Position numbers and translations under genes: made by a program
Part shown: positions 25,720 through 35,887 of the stretch, in pieces
Layout: each line of letters opens with the position of its first letter
Position numbering within the stretch: the first letter of the stretch is position 1
Assembly (NCBI GenBank): GCA_914767715.1
Contig: OU612069.1
Span: forward strand, 2,914,001 to 2,978,000
Source: Membranipora membranacea
Lineage: Eukaryota; Bryozoa; Gymnolaemata; Cheilostomatida; Membraniporidae
Length of the DNA: 64,000 nt
Direction of reading: 5' to 3'
Notes under the pieces: model-generated
The model's input: only the letters and a program-made list of their open reading frames with translations
Told to the model about the DNA's origin: nothing
The model's database searches: none

Positions 25720-26019
25720 TAGTGATGGCAAATTGTCAGATTTTGGCGAGACAGGACAAGACCGAGACAGCAACGAAATTCGAGACGAGACCGCGACGAG
25801 ACATAAATTGATGCCGATTAAATTGAAAACTGCCACTTTATTGGCATCGGCCACGGCTTTTGTTTAAAGAAAACCAAAAACTGGCAAAAATTGTGACAAA
25901 AACAGCGTTTATGATGAACAAGTCTCGACATTTGTCAAGGGTGTCTGTCTCGGAGAGACGAGACAGTGTCTCAAGGGGGCAAGTCTCACAAGACCGGGAC
26001 CGAGACTTTGCCATCACTA
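25720..26019. mobile_element. hAT-like non-autonomous element with 8-bp target duplication
   Basis: Ends are TAGTGATGGCAAA at 25720 and the inverse TTTGCCATCACTA ending 26019. They are flanked on both sides by the same 8 bases CTGGTGAG (25712-25719 and 26020-26027). An 8-bp target duplication and TAGTGATGGC-like ends are hallmarks of hAT transposons. The 300-bp body has many CGAGACGAGAC-type motifs and no transposase. Confidence 0.9.
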
Positions 26020-26175
26020 CTGGTGAGATCAGAAGGATAATGCAAAATAATGTTTAATTCATTATTATGGCCTTGAAAGCTGGTATATGTAATTCCCCTC
26101 TACCGACTTAAAATGAACTCTTGTTTCAAGTATAGAAAAAGCAGCCGTATGACGATGTCAGCTGTTGTAAATTTG

Positions 26176-26320
26176 GGGTGGTGAGATGGCACGATCGGTT
26201 TGCGCTTGGTATTCACTGCCAGGCGACTGTTGCCGCAGGAGTTGTGAACCAGTCCCGTTGGGGGTGCTTTCATAGTTGATTGTTCCAGCCCCCAGCACCC
26301 TCGGTTGTGTATACCTCTTC
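26176..26320 (+). mobile_element. tRNA-derived SINE, copy 1
   Basis: tRNA-like head GGTGAGATGGCACGATCGG, then GCGCTTGGTATTCACTGCCA, and a B-box-like GTTGTGAACCAGTCC. Shares head and tail (TTGTTCC...CCTCGG...GTATACCTCT) with 28175-28315. Confidence 0.75.
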
Positions 26321-26895
26321 AGTTGGTACATTTTTGGTATAAAGAGGCCCTTAACTTGTGTTCTGTTCTTGAACTATTGAACAGAAAGTAATTTGATGTA
26401 TTGTCACTTGGAAACCTTTATATGAATGTTGTCCATCTTTGGACTAAAATAATGCATGATATCATGATAACTTCACTGAAAGGGTTGTTTTTGTTAATTA
26501 ATCAATCCAGAACCCTGTATTTCCGACCCCTCCACACCTACAAAAAATGGAGGCCAAGGTCAGATTTTCGTTACCGCGAAGTAGTAATGTATCATTTTGC
26601 TATATGCGCACACACCTCAAGTAGTAGAGGCACTGACTGGTGCCAGAAAGAACCCAGGATCGAGCCTCATTGGTGTCAAAACTTATTTTATGTAATAAGT
26701 AAGTAATTTATATATAATAATGGTCATTGAAGTAAATAAACAATAACTCTAAATTAACAGTAACTGTTGTTGTTAATTTCTTTGTAAATTGACAGTGTGC
26801 TCGGTGCTCAAGCATTAGGTCATTTTTACATAGAGCTCATAAAGTCAGTCGATAATTTACTGGAGTAACCTGTGATTAATTGTTACTATAACACA

Positions 26896-26909
26896 CCCCC
26901 CCCCCCCCC
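26896..26909. repeat. Poly-C tract (14 C)
   Basis: Homopolymer of 14 C in intergenic sequence, prone to sequencing error. Confidence 0.9.
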
Positions 26910-27161
26910 AACAGGATTCAGAGTAGCTTTAGGAGGTTTATTATTATGATTACAAATTGCAAAAAAAAGAGACTGTAGTTACAAAACTAATACCTGATAT
27001 ATACTTAATATCCTAAAAATGACAGTAATTTTATTTTACAGTGTATGTCATGTAATATTCATATGTACATTATTTACAAATATAAATGAATGACAATATT
27101 TAAAAACCAATACATATATACATTATAATCAAGCTCTAGAAAACTAATAGCACCGAAAAGT

Positions 27162-27167
27162 TTTATT
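27162..27167 (-). promoter_or_regulatory. Candidate polyadenylation signal of the ankyrin-caspase gene
   Basis: AATAAA on the minus strand, 85 bases beyond the stop codon at 27252. Confidence 0.5.
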
Positions 27168-27251
27168 TAAATGGCCCAATCAGTATTATTGAACTCGAAT
27201 TTAATGTTTACATTTTCAAGCATAAGTACTTAAGTGTACATTTGACTGTGT

Positions 27252-30200
27252 CTATGACTTGGATGAACCTTTTGGCTGTGGTGTGTCCTTAATTTTCCTT
27301 GATTGCTGCCTAACAAAAAATATGAGTCTTTTAGGCAAAGTACTTGTGTACTGGATGAATTGGATACCATAAGAGTTGATCTTGACCCTGCGAGCTACAT
27401 CTGTAAACAGAGTCTCTATATCTGTGAGATAGCCTTGTTGGTATTTCTGTACTATCTCACAGATTGAGCTCTCAACTTCCTGGCAGAAGCTGCCACAGTG
27501 TGATCTGTCAGGGGAGAATAATGAAACTGAACTGAAAGCATTTCACGGTTGGCACTGTATTAAAATTATTGGATATAAACACAATTTGTCACTCAGACAG
27601 TTTCACTCTCAGACTAGACTTTTTATTTGACAACTTTCTTTTGGTTCTAGCTCACATCAATGAACTAAGGTTTAGTTCATTGCTCACATCATGCCTTCAA
27701 TTCAAAACTGACTATAGCTTTTTCTCAGCACATATCTCTGGTTGAGGTGAGGTAATAAAGTGGACGCTTACCTGCTATCATGCAAGGTGGAGTATACGAT
27801 GAAGAAGTCTTCATCTGGAATATCAGTCGACCCAAAGTGTTCACGAGATTGTCCTGAGTATAGTCCTGGAGAGTTCTTTGAGGTAGTTGACCTTATGATT
27901 TCACGTTCCTGTTCACTTATTTTATCGCCAGTCTTCAAATTTCCTCGACAGAACTCTAAAATCATCACCTGCAAAAGGTTTGATCAAATGAATCATTATC
28001 AAATCAGCGCTAAATACTATCAGCATTAATACAAAGATTAACTGCATTTTACCCTTCTGTTTTATTTTTTTTACTGATTATTTTTCCTAGAATTTTGTTG
28101 CAGGGATTTTGTTAAGTGATAAGCCTCCCTTCGTATTCCAGCCGCCAGGACCCTTGGGTGCATACCCCCATAGCTGGGAATGGTGAGATGACATGATCGG
28201 TTAGCGCTTGCTATTTACTGCCAGGCGATTGGTGCCGCAGGAGTTGTGTGTTCCAGTCCTACTGGGGGAGCTGATTGTTCCGGACCTCAGCATCCTCGGG
28301 TGTATACCTCTCCCGATTCGTTAGGAGACCAATTTCAAATTGGAGAAAATTAAAGTGAAATTTTTTTGATCAATTATAACGTTAATACTAGTCTGAGCCC
28401 TCAAGACTTTGCCCCCGCACGACGGCCCCCCGGCGACGGGAAAGTCTGAGAACAATGCATGATTTTGCTGGAGTTGTCTGCTCTTAGATAATAGAAGTAA
28501 TAAAGGAGTAAACTAAAACTGCAATATCTATTGAATTCTATTCATGCCACCTACTATATTGCTTCAGGTATGAGAGTTTCCCAATCAGACTCTGGGAAAA
28601 GTAGCCTCATGTTTGGGCAATACCAAGGAGTTTGAAAAAGGAGTGGAAACGGCCTCTCATTTCAAATTGTTGTTTGTCTCCACTGGTAATTGTCCTCTCT
28701 TTATCAGCAAAGGTTTTTCATGACCACAGCCAATCAGAGCAGAGACTGCAGAGATTGACTTCCTATCAAAAAGAAGTACAACTTGAGTTGCTGTAATAAT
28801 TTTGATGAACTGCCCAATCAGCAAGAGCATAGTTGTGAAATCCCATTTATCAAGATGGGTTCTACCGCAAATTTCCTAAAGTGTTTGAACCTCTTGAAAA
28901 GAAAGTAAACTAAGTAGCAGAGAGATATAGATAGCACTCAGGTATAGTCCATGTTTCAAACTATAGTCTAGTTTTACCTGGGACTCCAAAGCCCTCTGCT
29001 ACTCATATGAGAAGGGAAAGATTCACTGCAGACATGGCCATAAATTTGCCTCATAATTTGGTAATCAATGGCGGTTTTCATCAGTCAAACGTGGTATGTT
29101 ATGCCTCCCATTGTCACTTAGGTGTTAGAAAGGGCTTATCTAAGTGCTTTCACTACTTTTATCTGGTCTAAGTTCCTCACATGGTTTTTAAATGGTGAAT
29201 GAATGATTTATTTTCCGTCTCTCTATCCCCCATCAAACATTTGTATTGGAATTATAATTCAATACCCTGCAAAAGTGGTTACTATATTACTAGCTATGTC
29301 TCATCTACACTTGTGGTGATTTACACATGATACATTGTCTCTGGGTGTCTGAATATACCATTGAGTAAACATGTCAAATATTTTAATAATTTTCAACTGG
29401 AGACAGACATATAAAAAGACTGAGGACTTAAATGAATTTTAATGGAGGGACCATATTAGTACAACCCTTGGAAACAGCCTTGTTAAGTCACAGGCTACAT
29501 TTCGTCTCCACTCCCTCTCTGTAACTCCCTGGGCAATACCCATGAGCAGAGATATTCAGTAGTGAAGAAAAATATCAGCCAGAATTCTTTTTATTTTGAA
29601 TAAGGGCGGTCATTCATGACATTCACAAAAGGTTATACAATGTTATGTTATTGGACCCTTAGGCTATATGAAGTAAGACTTATGTAGAAGTAATGAGAGG
29701 AAAAATCCAAGCAAATCCTGCAAGGTGCATAGACTACGTTAATACAATCAATCAAAATCAGACAGAATAGTTAGCTTAAATGCAGCGGCATATGCAAACT
29801 TCCAGTGAAATGTGTGTAATATGCTGGCTGGCATTAACCGAGAGTAATGAGAATTGAATAATTGACAGGTTGGAGAGGTGAGAAAGAAAACAGGTACACA
29901 CAGTAATCATAGAAATAAAATAGATCTCAAACATACAGCGGTGCAGTCACTGCAACATAAATGTTGCTACCTTTCATTGAACCATACCTTAGGTTTTCCT
30001 TTCAACACTGCAGAGTTCATAGCGTCCCCTAGTTGTGTTACAGTGCATAAGTCACTCTCTTTTTGAAACCCCATTATTCTACCATCTGTCGCTCCGTGTG
30101 ACAGCACAACAACAGCTGCTGCAGATCCATGGTGCTCATTGGAGAAGCTCTCTACTTTGCTTAGCATTTCCTGAGTGGTCAAATTATACACAGTCTAAAA

Positions 30201-33200
30201 CAAGGACATTCAGACATGAATGTAATTACATGTGACAATAGTATAATATTTCTGAGAATGGGTATTCAAAATAATCATCTATCCAATAAAAGGTAGAAAT
30301 GAAGCCATTCCTGAGTAAGTCTGCAGCGTTGAGGTTTCCATTTTAACATGACGAAATAAAAAAGTGTATGTGAATTGATGTTTGAGCTTCATGTTGATGT
30401 ATTTGTGACTGACCTCTATATCAAAAAAGTGTGAGATAGCTGCTACGGCTGAGGTAAGTTCTAATTTCCACTTCCGTCTTCTTATCTTGTTGCATATGAC
30501 AAGGGCTTTACATTTAGTCTCACTTCTCTCAATATCATATCTTGAGAAGACTGATTTCACCAACATCCTTTCACCCAATGGCTGAGGGTCATGTTGGAAA
30601 GAAATATCTCTTGTTGCTGTTGAAATTACAGTCAAACCTGAAAGTTCCTCGCAGTTACCGCATTCATAGACCATCGTGTTTATCAGTGCGGGTAAGCTGG
30701 TATGGTTGATCCACTCTTCACATTTTGCGAAAGTGACACTACTTCTTGGACTGGAAGGCAACATCAGAGGAATGTTATAATTATGATAATTTGAAACAGA
30801 TTAAAAAACAAAACCTTATTCCCAGGCTAAAGATTCTGTGCCAAATGTTGCTCCAAGCAGAGAATCTCATGTGATCTCTTTGAAATGTTCGTTATCTCAT
30901 TCATTTATTCAATGTACATGCCATTACCTGTATAGGTTCTTGTGATGTATGAGAAATAAGATGATATCCGGATATGGAGGGTCAAATAGAAGTTTATGTT
31001 TTTCTGATTCTGCTGCATTGCGGAGTAAGTTTGTAGACACAGTGTGGATGACAAAGACCTAAAATGTGAATAAAGACCTGACGATTAGGATCTTATTCTT
31101 TACTCGATCATAAACCCGTTGTCGAAAAAAACCGTTGATCTTTTGGTAACTAAACTATTCTTAAGTTTTCCTGATGCTTATTCAGGCTAGATCAAGTTAA
31201 AGTGACAGGTGTAATAATTTTCAGCCATCAGACTGTAGACTGTAGACAATATTGAAAGGTACCTACCTTCAACTTGCTCATGGATGTTTCTCTCGGGAAG
31301 GTCTTGTATAAATCTTGTACACTTCCAGTTAGCACCTGTCTCCTGTGTAGATCGATTACCTGTGTTTGGAGTGACTCACTGTGGTGGGAATATCGCAGCA
31401 TGACAGTGGACCATCGCAATTCGTTGTCGGTGATGCTTTTCAAACTGTCTTTGGTAGTAGAAGTCTGAAATGAATTAGGCAAAGAAAGTGTTGCAGGACT
31501 TTGTGTGTAAGCCTTCAAATTTCCATGAATCTTAGAGAAGGTAAAGCAGTCAGTACTACATGTCAATTATATACTAAAAATGCATAGAAGTAAATTTTCA
31601 ATTCCTATTTTATGCAAATATTTCTCACTCACCAGATATCGGTTAGTGGGAGATACAACCAGAAATATTGTCGGTCCATTGTCCATTGGGGAAGATCCAT
31701 AGCAAGACAAGAAGAAGAAGATAAGCTCCGAGAGATTGTCATTAACAGCTCGCATTGAGGTCAGTTCTTTGCTGAAATGATGACTACGTTTAAGCACAAA
31801 GTGAATTGAACCGTCTTCAAATTTGACAAATTTGATTGATGTTGATATTGGGATTTTTCGTTTCTCGTCTTTTGTTGAGCCGAATGGAACTATTTCATCA
31901 ATCTGTGTGCGGACAGTTGAGCAACTGAGCCCATATACGTTGTTTTGCTGTATAATACTCTTTACATCTGTCCAAGCGGGCATTTGTTTACACACCATCG
32001 TCAATATCTCCCTAGGGTCTTCATTGGCACAGAGCACATACATCAGAGGGTTGTTTCCTTCCCTATCTTGTGTCAGAGCATTTAGCAGGCCGTAGTCTTC
32101 ATAATGCTTTATAAGGATATACCACGCAACTGCTGCTTTTTTTGACATTGCTGCATAAAAAAAGAGATTATTGCCAAACCTGTCACGCCTCTCGATAAGT
32201 TGTCTCACAGTCTCAGGCTTCATAAGATACAGAATATCATCAAGCTCATCTATTCTACCCGATAACAATCCTAGCTCTAACGGCGTTAGTCCCGCGTAGT
32301 CAGTTGTGGTGAGAATGTCTACCAAATCTTCATAGCTAGCTCGGATGGTTTCAATCAGTTGTAACTGATACTTTGTGAGCTGAGCGTCAATGATGACATG
32401 ATGCATCATCAACCTGCCGCTTGAATCTTTGACGCTCAGAAGTGTCATTGTTCGAAAATCTGATAACTTATCTATTAGTTTCAGATCCCAAAGAAGTAGT
32501 GCTAGCAAGGCAAATTGTGAAGTTTGACCTGATTTTTCTAGTATATCAATCAATTTGCTGCCTGCTGTCGGGAGTTTGCCTTTTCGGGTGCATTGTGCTA
32601 TGATGTCCTTCAATAAGTCTATATTTCCTGTCCGCACAATTAGCTCTAGCGGTGTTTCGTCAGAGCTGTCACAAGTGTCTAGTAGTTTGAGAAAGTCATC
32701 ATACGCGATGTAGTTGAATACATCTCCCAGTGTGACATGATTAGCTGCTGTCTTGTGTAAGAAATTCCGAGCATTGAGGTCTGCCTCAAGAATCAGATGA
32801 TCACTCCGCGCAGGAAGTAGGTTCAGTATGTTATGGAACACGTCATATGTTTGCTCTGCAGCAAAAAGCACCGCATTATTTCCATTGCTATCTCTCCAGC
32901 TAAAAAGTTCATCCACATATTCAGGATTGAGTTTATTGAACAGACTCTTTATTTGCGCTCTAGGCTGGTGGTTTGAAATTAGGGTGTGTAACAAACTGCT
33001 TTGACGATTTTTATTGATGAAACATTCTGAATGAAGAATTCCGTTTGGAGTTCGACTCAGGAGAAGGTTAGTTGTGTTCCATGATCTGTCCTCACAAGCG
33101 TAATGGACAGGAGACTTTCCGTCTCTATCTCTTATTTTCCATATCAGTTGTGTTGTTAAATGTTCTCTCTCAGCTGCAGGCTCGCAGTATTCTATTTGCT

Positions 33201-35887
33201 TGCAAACTAAATCTATCAGTAGCTGCTTGTCTAGAAAAAAAATTTCAGTACCTTGATGAGAGGGAGGATGGGAAGGATTCAGAGGGATTGAAAGGATCAC
33301 AGCTGTAAATGATAAGAACTTTCTTAGAAAACAGATATCAGGTAATTGCATATAGACAAAACGCACAATGTGTTTTGTCTATGAGTAAATAGTATCAAAC
33401 TTACCTGCATGATCCTGGATAACAGCATAGTGCAAAGCAGTCCTTCTATAATACTTGTCCTGTTGCAGAATAAGTTGTCGCAAGAGGTGTGATGTGCTAC
33501 CTATCTTTTTGATGTTGTCAAGTATGTAGGATGCTGCTTGTAAACGACCCCTTTCCATACAGTAGTGGAGGACAGTCTTGCCGAAGCAGTCCACTGTCAG
33601 TAAAGATTTTGACCACATTTTTCTATCCTTGTTCATGTCTGTGCTTAAGATCAACTCAACCCATTTATGTATCTTTCTCAGTGTTGTATCGTCACCGTAG
33701 GCGATAATATGATGCCAACAGTTTCGCTGAAGAGTAGCATCCCTTTGTTGCAGTAGCTTGACTACATTGCTTGATGGTATTGCTTCCGCAAGGTACTCAA
33801 GCAGATAAATATTGGGGTTCTCAACTGCATAACGCAACACTGTCCTCCCAAACCAATCGGACTTACTTATTAATGAGCACAGACTGAGTGCCTCCGACTC
33901 AGGCTGACCTCTTGCTTTCAGCACCTCTATTAGGTGTTGAGTTAGTGATATGTTGTTTGCTATCACTGCGCAATGTAATATTGTTTGACCCAAAAGATCA
34001 ACGTGATTGACAAGGTCATCCAAGGTCAAGCAAGGAAGAAGGTCATCAGTCATAAACTTGTCTTGTCCACCACTAGCATTTTGCCTCACTATGTAGTGAA
34101 GCACACTGTGTCCTGGGTGGTCATCCAGCGACAATATGTAGGGGGAGAGAAGCCCTTCATCTGATCGTATTGTTCTCAAAAGACATCTGGCCATTTCAGT
34201 GTGATTATCATTAATTATTGCTCTGTGAAGTTTTGGCCAGTCTTCCTTGAGAAGTTTCCTTTTCCATTTGTGATCTTCTAGCACTGTTGATAAGTATGAA
34301 ACGAGCAGAGTATTGTGTCCTGTCACTGCAATATCTATAGGGTTGTCTCCTAAGTTATCAATGGCGGTAAGGATGTTGTATTTATCTTCTTGTGAATGAA
34401 AGTGGGATAATATAATATCTGTGACAGCAATTATACTTTGGTGACCGTAACATGCACAGTGAAGAACTGTTTTTCCTCTCTTATTCCTAACAGAAAAGAG
34501 CTCAGCTATATTGTCTACTTTATAGCCAGTGCACATATCCACCAATGCACAAAAGACTTCTAGTGTGTTAGAAAATGCCGCCCTATGTAACAACGTGTCT
34601 CCCTTTCGGTCTTGTAAATGGATCACTTTCAGGAAATCTTCTCTGGCTATTCCTGTCAGTAACTTCTCACTGAGGCAATGATCTCTGTGTGACACCATGC
34701 TGTGGATAGCAGTGACACCTCGGTTAGAGTTAGAGATCGTTTGAGATTTTATCTTGAATCCTTGCTTAGTTAGTTGTTTAATAAACAGCGCTACTAGCTG
34801 TTGTCGGGAGTGCTCCATGTCATCACGACAGCTAGATGCATGTTGCTAAAGATTGAGGCCGTCATTATCCACTAAGGTCACAATTTTAGAGAACCAGTCT
34901 GAATCATCATGATGAACTTCCTCACTGCAACTAAATGAGCATTGCTCACAGAGAAAAATGCATAGTGGCAAGTTCTGATTTCGCATTGATAAGTGAAACA
35001 ATGAGTAGTTTCCATGTGCAACAATTCTACAAAGGACCACCAAATCCTCTGGATAAAGATTTTTGAGAAAGTATTCCAAGAGATTCTCGTAGTTCCAGCG
35101 TGCTGCCCAATGGAGCAGAGTTCTTTGCATGTTGTCAGTTCGTTTGATTAAAGCCCTTCTTCCAGACATATCCAGACGATCGAAGATGGCCATTACTAGT
35201 TGGCAGTCATCTTCGGTAGACTCCCAGCTCAAGAATGTGTGAATTGGCGTTTTTTAGTTCTTCATTCACATCCGCTAGAAGAAGAAGTAAACTGTTCGGA
35301 TCAAAAATCTTGTTGATAACCCTCGCCACTTTATCCGTCTTGCCATCACAAGCGCAACACACTTGCAACACATTTCGTCCTCTGTGATCTTTTCTCACTA
35401 GCTGCTTGTAAAAATCTTGGATAGACTCTGGTCGGTTGGTTTCACAGAGTTTACTGATGAAAAAGTCCAATATATCGATATTACTACTTGCTGCTGCATA
35501 GTGTAACGATGAGTTACCATCTGAATCATTTAATAAAGCCAACTTTAAAAATTCTGTTCTGCCAATTATTTTGTATACAGTTTTTGTGAGTTTGAGATTT
35601 CCTTTTTCCACGATCCGATGCCAGAACAGTTGAGGCATAAGAGGTATCTTGTATCCAAGTAAGTCCAGCCACTCGTTTGGTGTCAAGATATCCTCAGGCC
35701 TATGAATCTCAGATAAGCATTTGACAACATTTGCCAACAAGTCGTCATTATCAGTGCTGCTAGATTCATTGAGAAGCTGTATTATTAGCTGTAGTCGCTG
35801 ATTTCTGTGAACCTTTCCCAAATGAAGGTTGAAGTTGTGTGAATCAAGTTCCTGAATGTTCTTCAAAAAGCAATCCAGCCAAAACAT
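27252..35887 (-). CDS. Ankyrin-repeat / pseudocaspase / caspase protein, with two lesions
   Basis: Eight exons on the minus strand: 33405-35887, 31633-33302, 31267-31464, 30928-31058, 30414-30750, 29988-30194, 27772-27968 and 27252-27504. Every junction is GT-AG and phase-matched. Total length becomes an exact multiple of three (1,825 codons) only after one base is discounted in an A-run of exon 1. About 25 degenerate ankyrin repeats fill residues 80-1270 (for example DRKGDTLLHRAAF, DLLGQTILHCAVI, DYAGLTPLELGLL). A caspase-like module lacking the Cys follows (about 1370-1560), then a caspase domain (about 1573-1810) with catalytic His in VVVLSHG and Cys in LEFCRG. Caspases are Asp-specific Cys proteases of cell death and immunity; the ankyrin array would serve binding or assembly. 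Exon 1 also has an in-frame TAG. It could be a recent pseudogene, a polymorphic allele or an assembly-error-bearing live gene; uniform splice integrity favours the last two. Confidence 0.8.
28175..28315 (+). mobile_element. tRNA-derived SINE, copy 2
   Basis: GGTGAGATGACATGATCGG head with GGTTAGCGCTTGC (A-box region), GTTCCAGTCC (B-box) and the same tail as 26176-26320. Lies in the intron between the two caspase exons 27772-27968 and 29988-30194. Confidence 0.75.
28390..28440 (+). repeat. GC-rich dispersed repeat, copy 3
   Basis: AGTCTGAGCCCTCAAGACTT then CGACGGCCCCCCGGCGACGG. Same two-part structure as 13388-13440, 75 bases beyond the SINE. Confidence 0.75.
30414..31700 (-). other. Degenerate caspase-like module (pseudocaspase) of the ankyrin-caspase gene
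   Basis: The end of exon 2 (TIFLVVSPTN), exon 3 (198 bases, phase 0 to 0, with VMLRYSHHSES), exon 4 (131 bases, phase 0 to 2, starting VFVIHTVST) and the first half of exon 5 (to LGERMLVKSVF) mirror the true caspase exons. Those are 207 bases phase 0 to 0 with VVVLSHGATD, 197 bases phase 0 to 2 starting VMILEFCRGN, and the last exon with LPKRLIFFVRQ. The Cys position is replaced (IHTVS for EFCRG) and the interdomain linker is shorter. This points to an ancient tandem duplication of the caspase unit with loss of catalysis in the first copy. Confidence 0.6.
34846..34848 (-). other. In-frame amber stop in ankyrin exon
   Basis: TAG interrupts DNDGLNL-stop-QHASS, which is otherwise a normal ankyrin consensus (D-x-D-G-x-N-x-L-Q-x-A). 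The frame continues open on both sides (34818 onward for 479 codons from the next ATG). A Leu codon (TTG) one base away would restore the repeat. Confidence 0.8.
35250..35255 (-). other. Homopolymer frameshift site in ankyrin exon
   Basis: Six A on the coding strand. Read as six, the frame ends 40-odd bases later at TGA; read as five, it continues into TPIHTFLSW, exactly the TPLH start of an ankyrin repeat. One extra A is therefore the lesion. Confidence 0.75.

Larger units (their letters stand above)
25436..27251. other. Convergent intergenic region
   Basis: Lies between the 3' ends of the plus-strand membrane-protein gene and the minus-strand ankyrin-caspase gene. It contains the two candidate polyadenylation signals, the hAT-like element, SINE copy 1 and a poly-C tract, and no gene. 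Confidence 0.6.
27252..30520 (-). other. Caspase domain (p20 and p10) of the ankyrin-caspase gene
   Basis: The p20 part starts KCKALVICNKIRRRKW in exon 5 and runs through exon 6 (catalytic His codon at 30096-30098 in LSHG) to exon 7 (catalytic Cys codon at 27948-27950 in EFCRG, canonical QACRG). A linker of about 40 residues with Asp residues (TGDK, GSTD) could be the maturation site. The p10 part has FFIVYSTLHDS, then RSHCGSF, whose Arg aligns with the substrate-binding Arg of caspases, and ends with LPKRLIFFVRQ. The segment between strand 1 and helix 1 is shorter than usual, so the p20 S1-pocket Arg is uncertain. The frame is intact in all these exons. Confidence 0.85.
33405..35887 (-). other. 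Exon 1 of the ankyrin-caspase gene: N-terminal ankyrin array
   Basis: A 2,483-base exon. The ATG at 35887 follows an in-frame TAA nine bases upstream, so it is a plausible true start (MFWLDCFLKNIQ). It encodes about 16 ankyrin-like units, most with the pattern D-x-x-G-x-x-x-LH-x-A and spacings a little longer than the canonical 33 residues. It is read in three segments, 35887-35207, 35232-34846 and 34818-33405, because of one frameshift and one stop. Donor GTAAGT, phase 1. Confidence 0.8.

Noticed and set aside
26589-26690. Second tRNA-like element (AACCCAGGATCGAGCCTC)
   Set aside because: B-box match is weak, and no second copy was found in the window to support a repeat.
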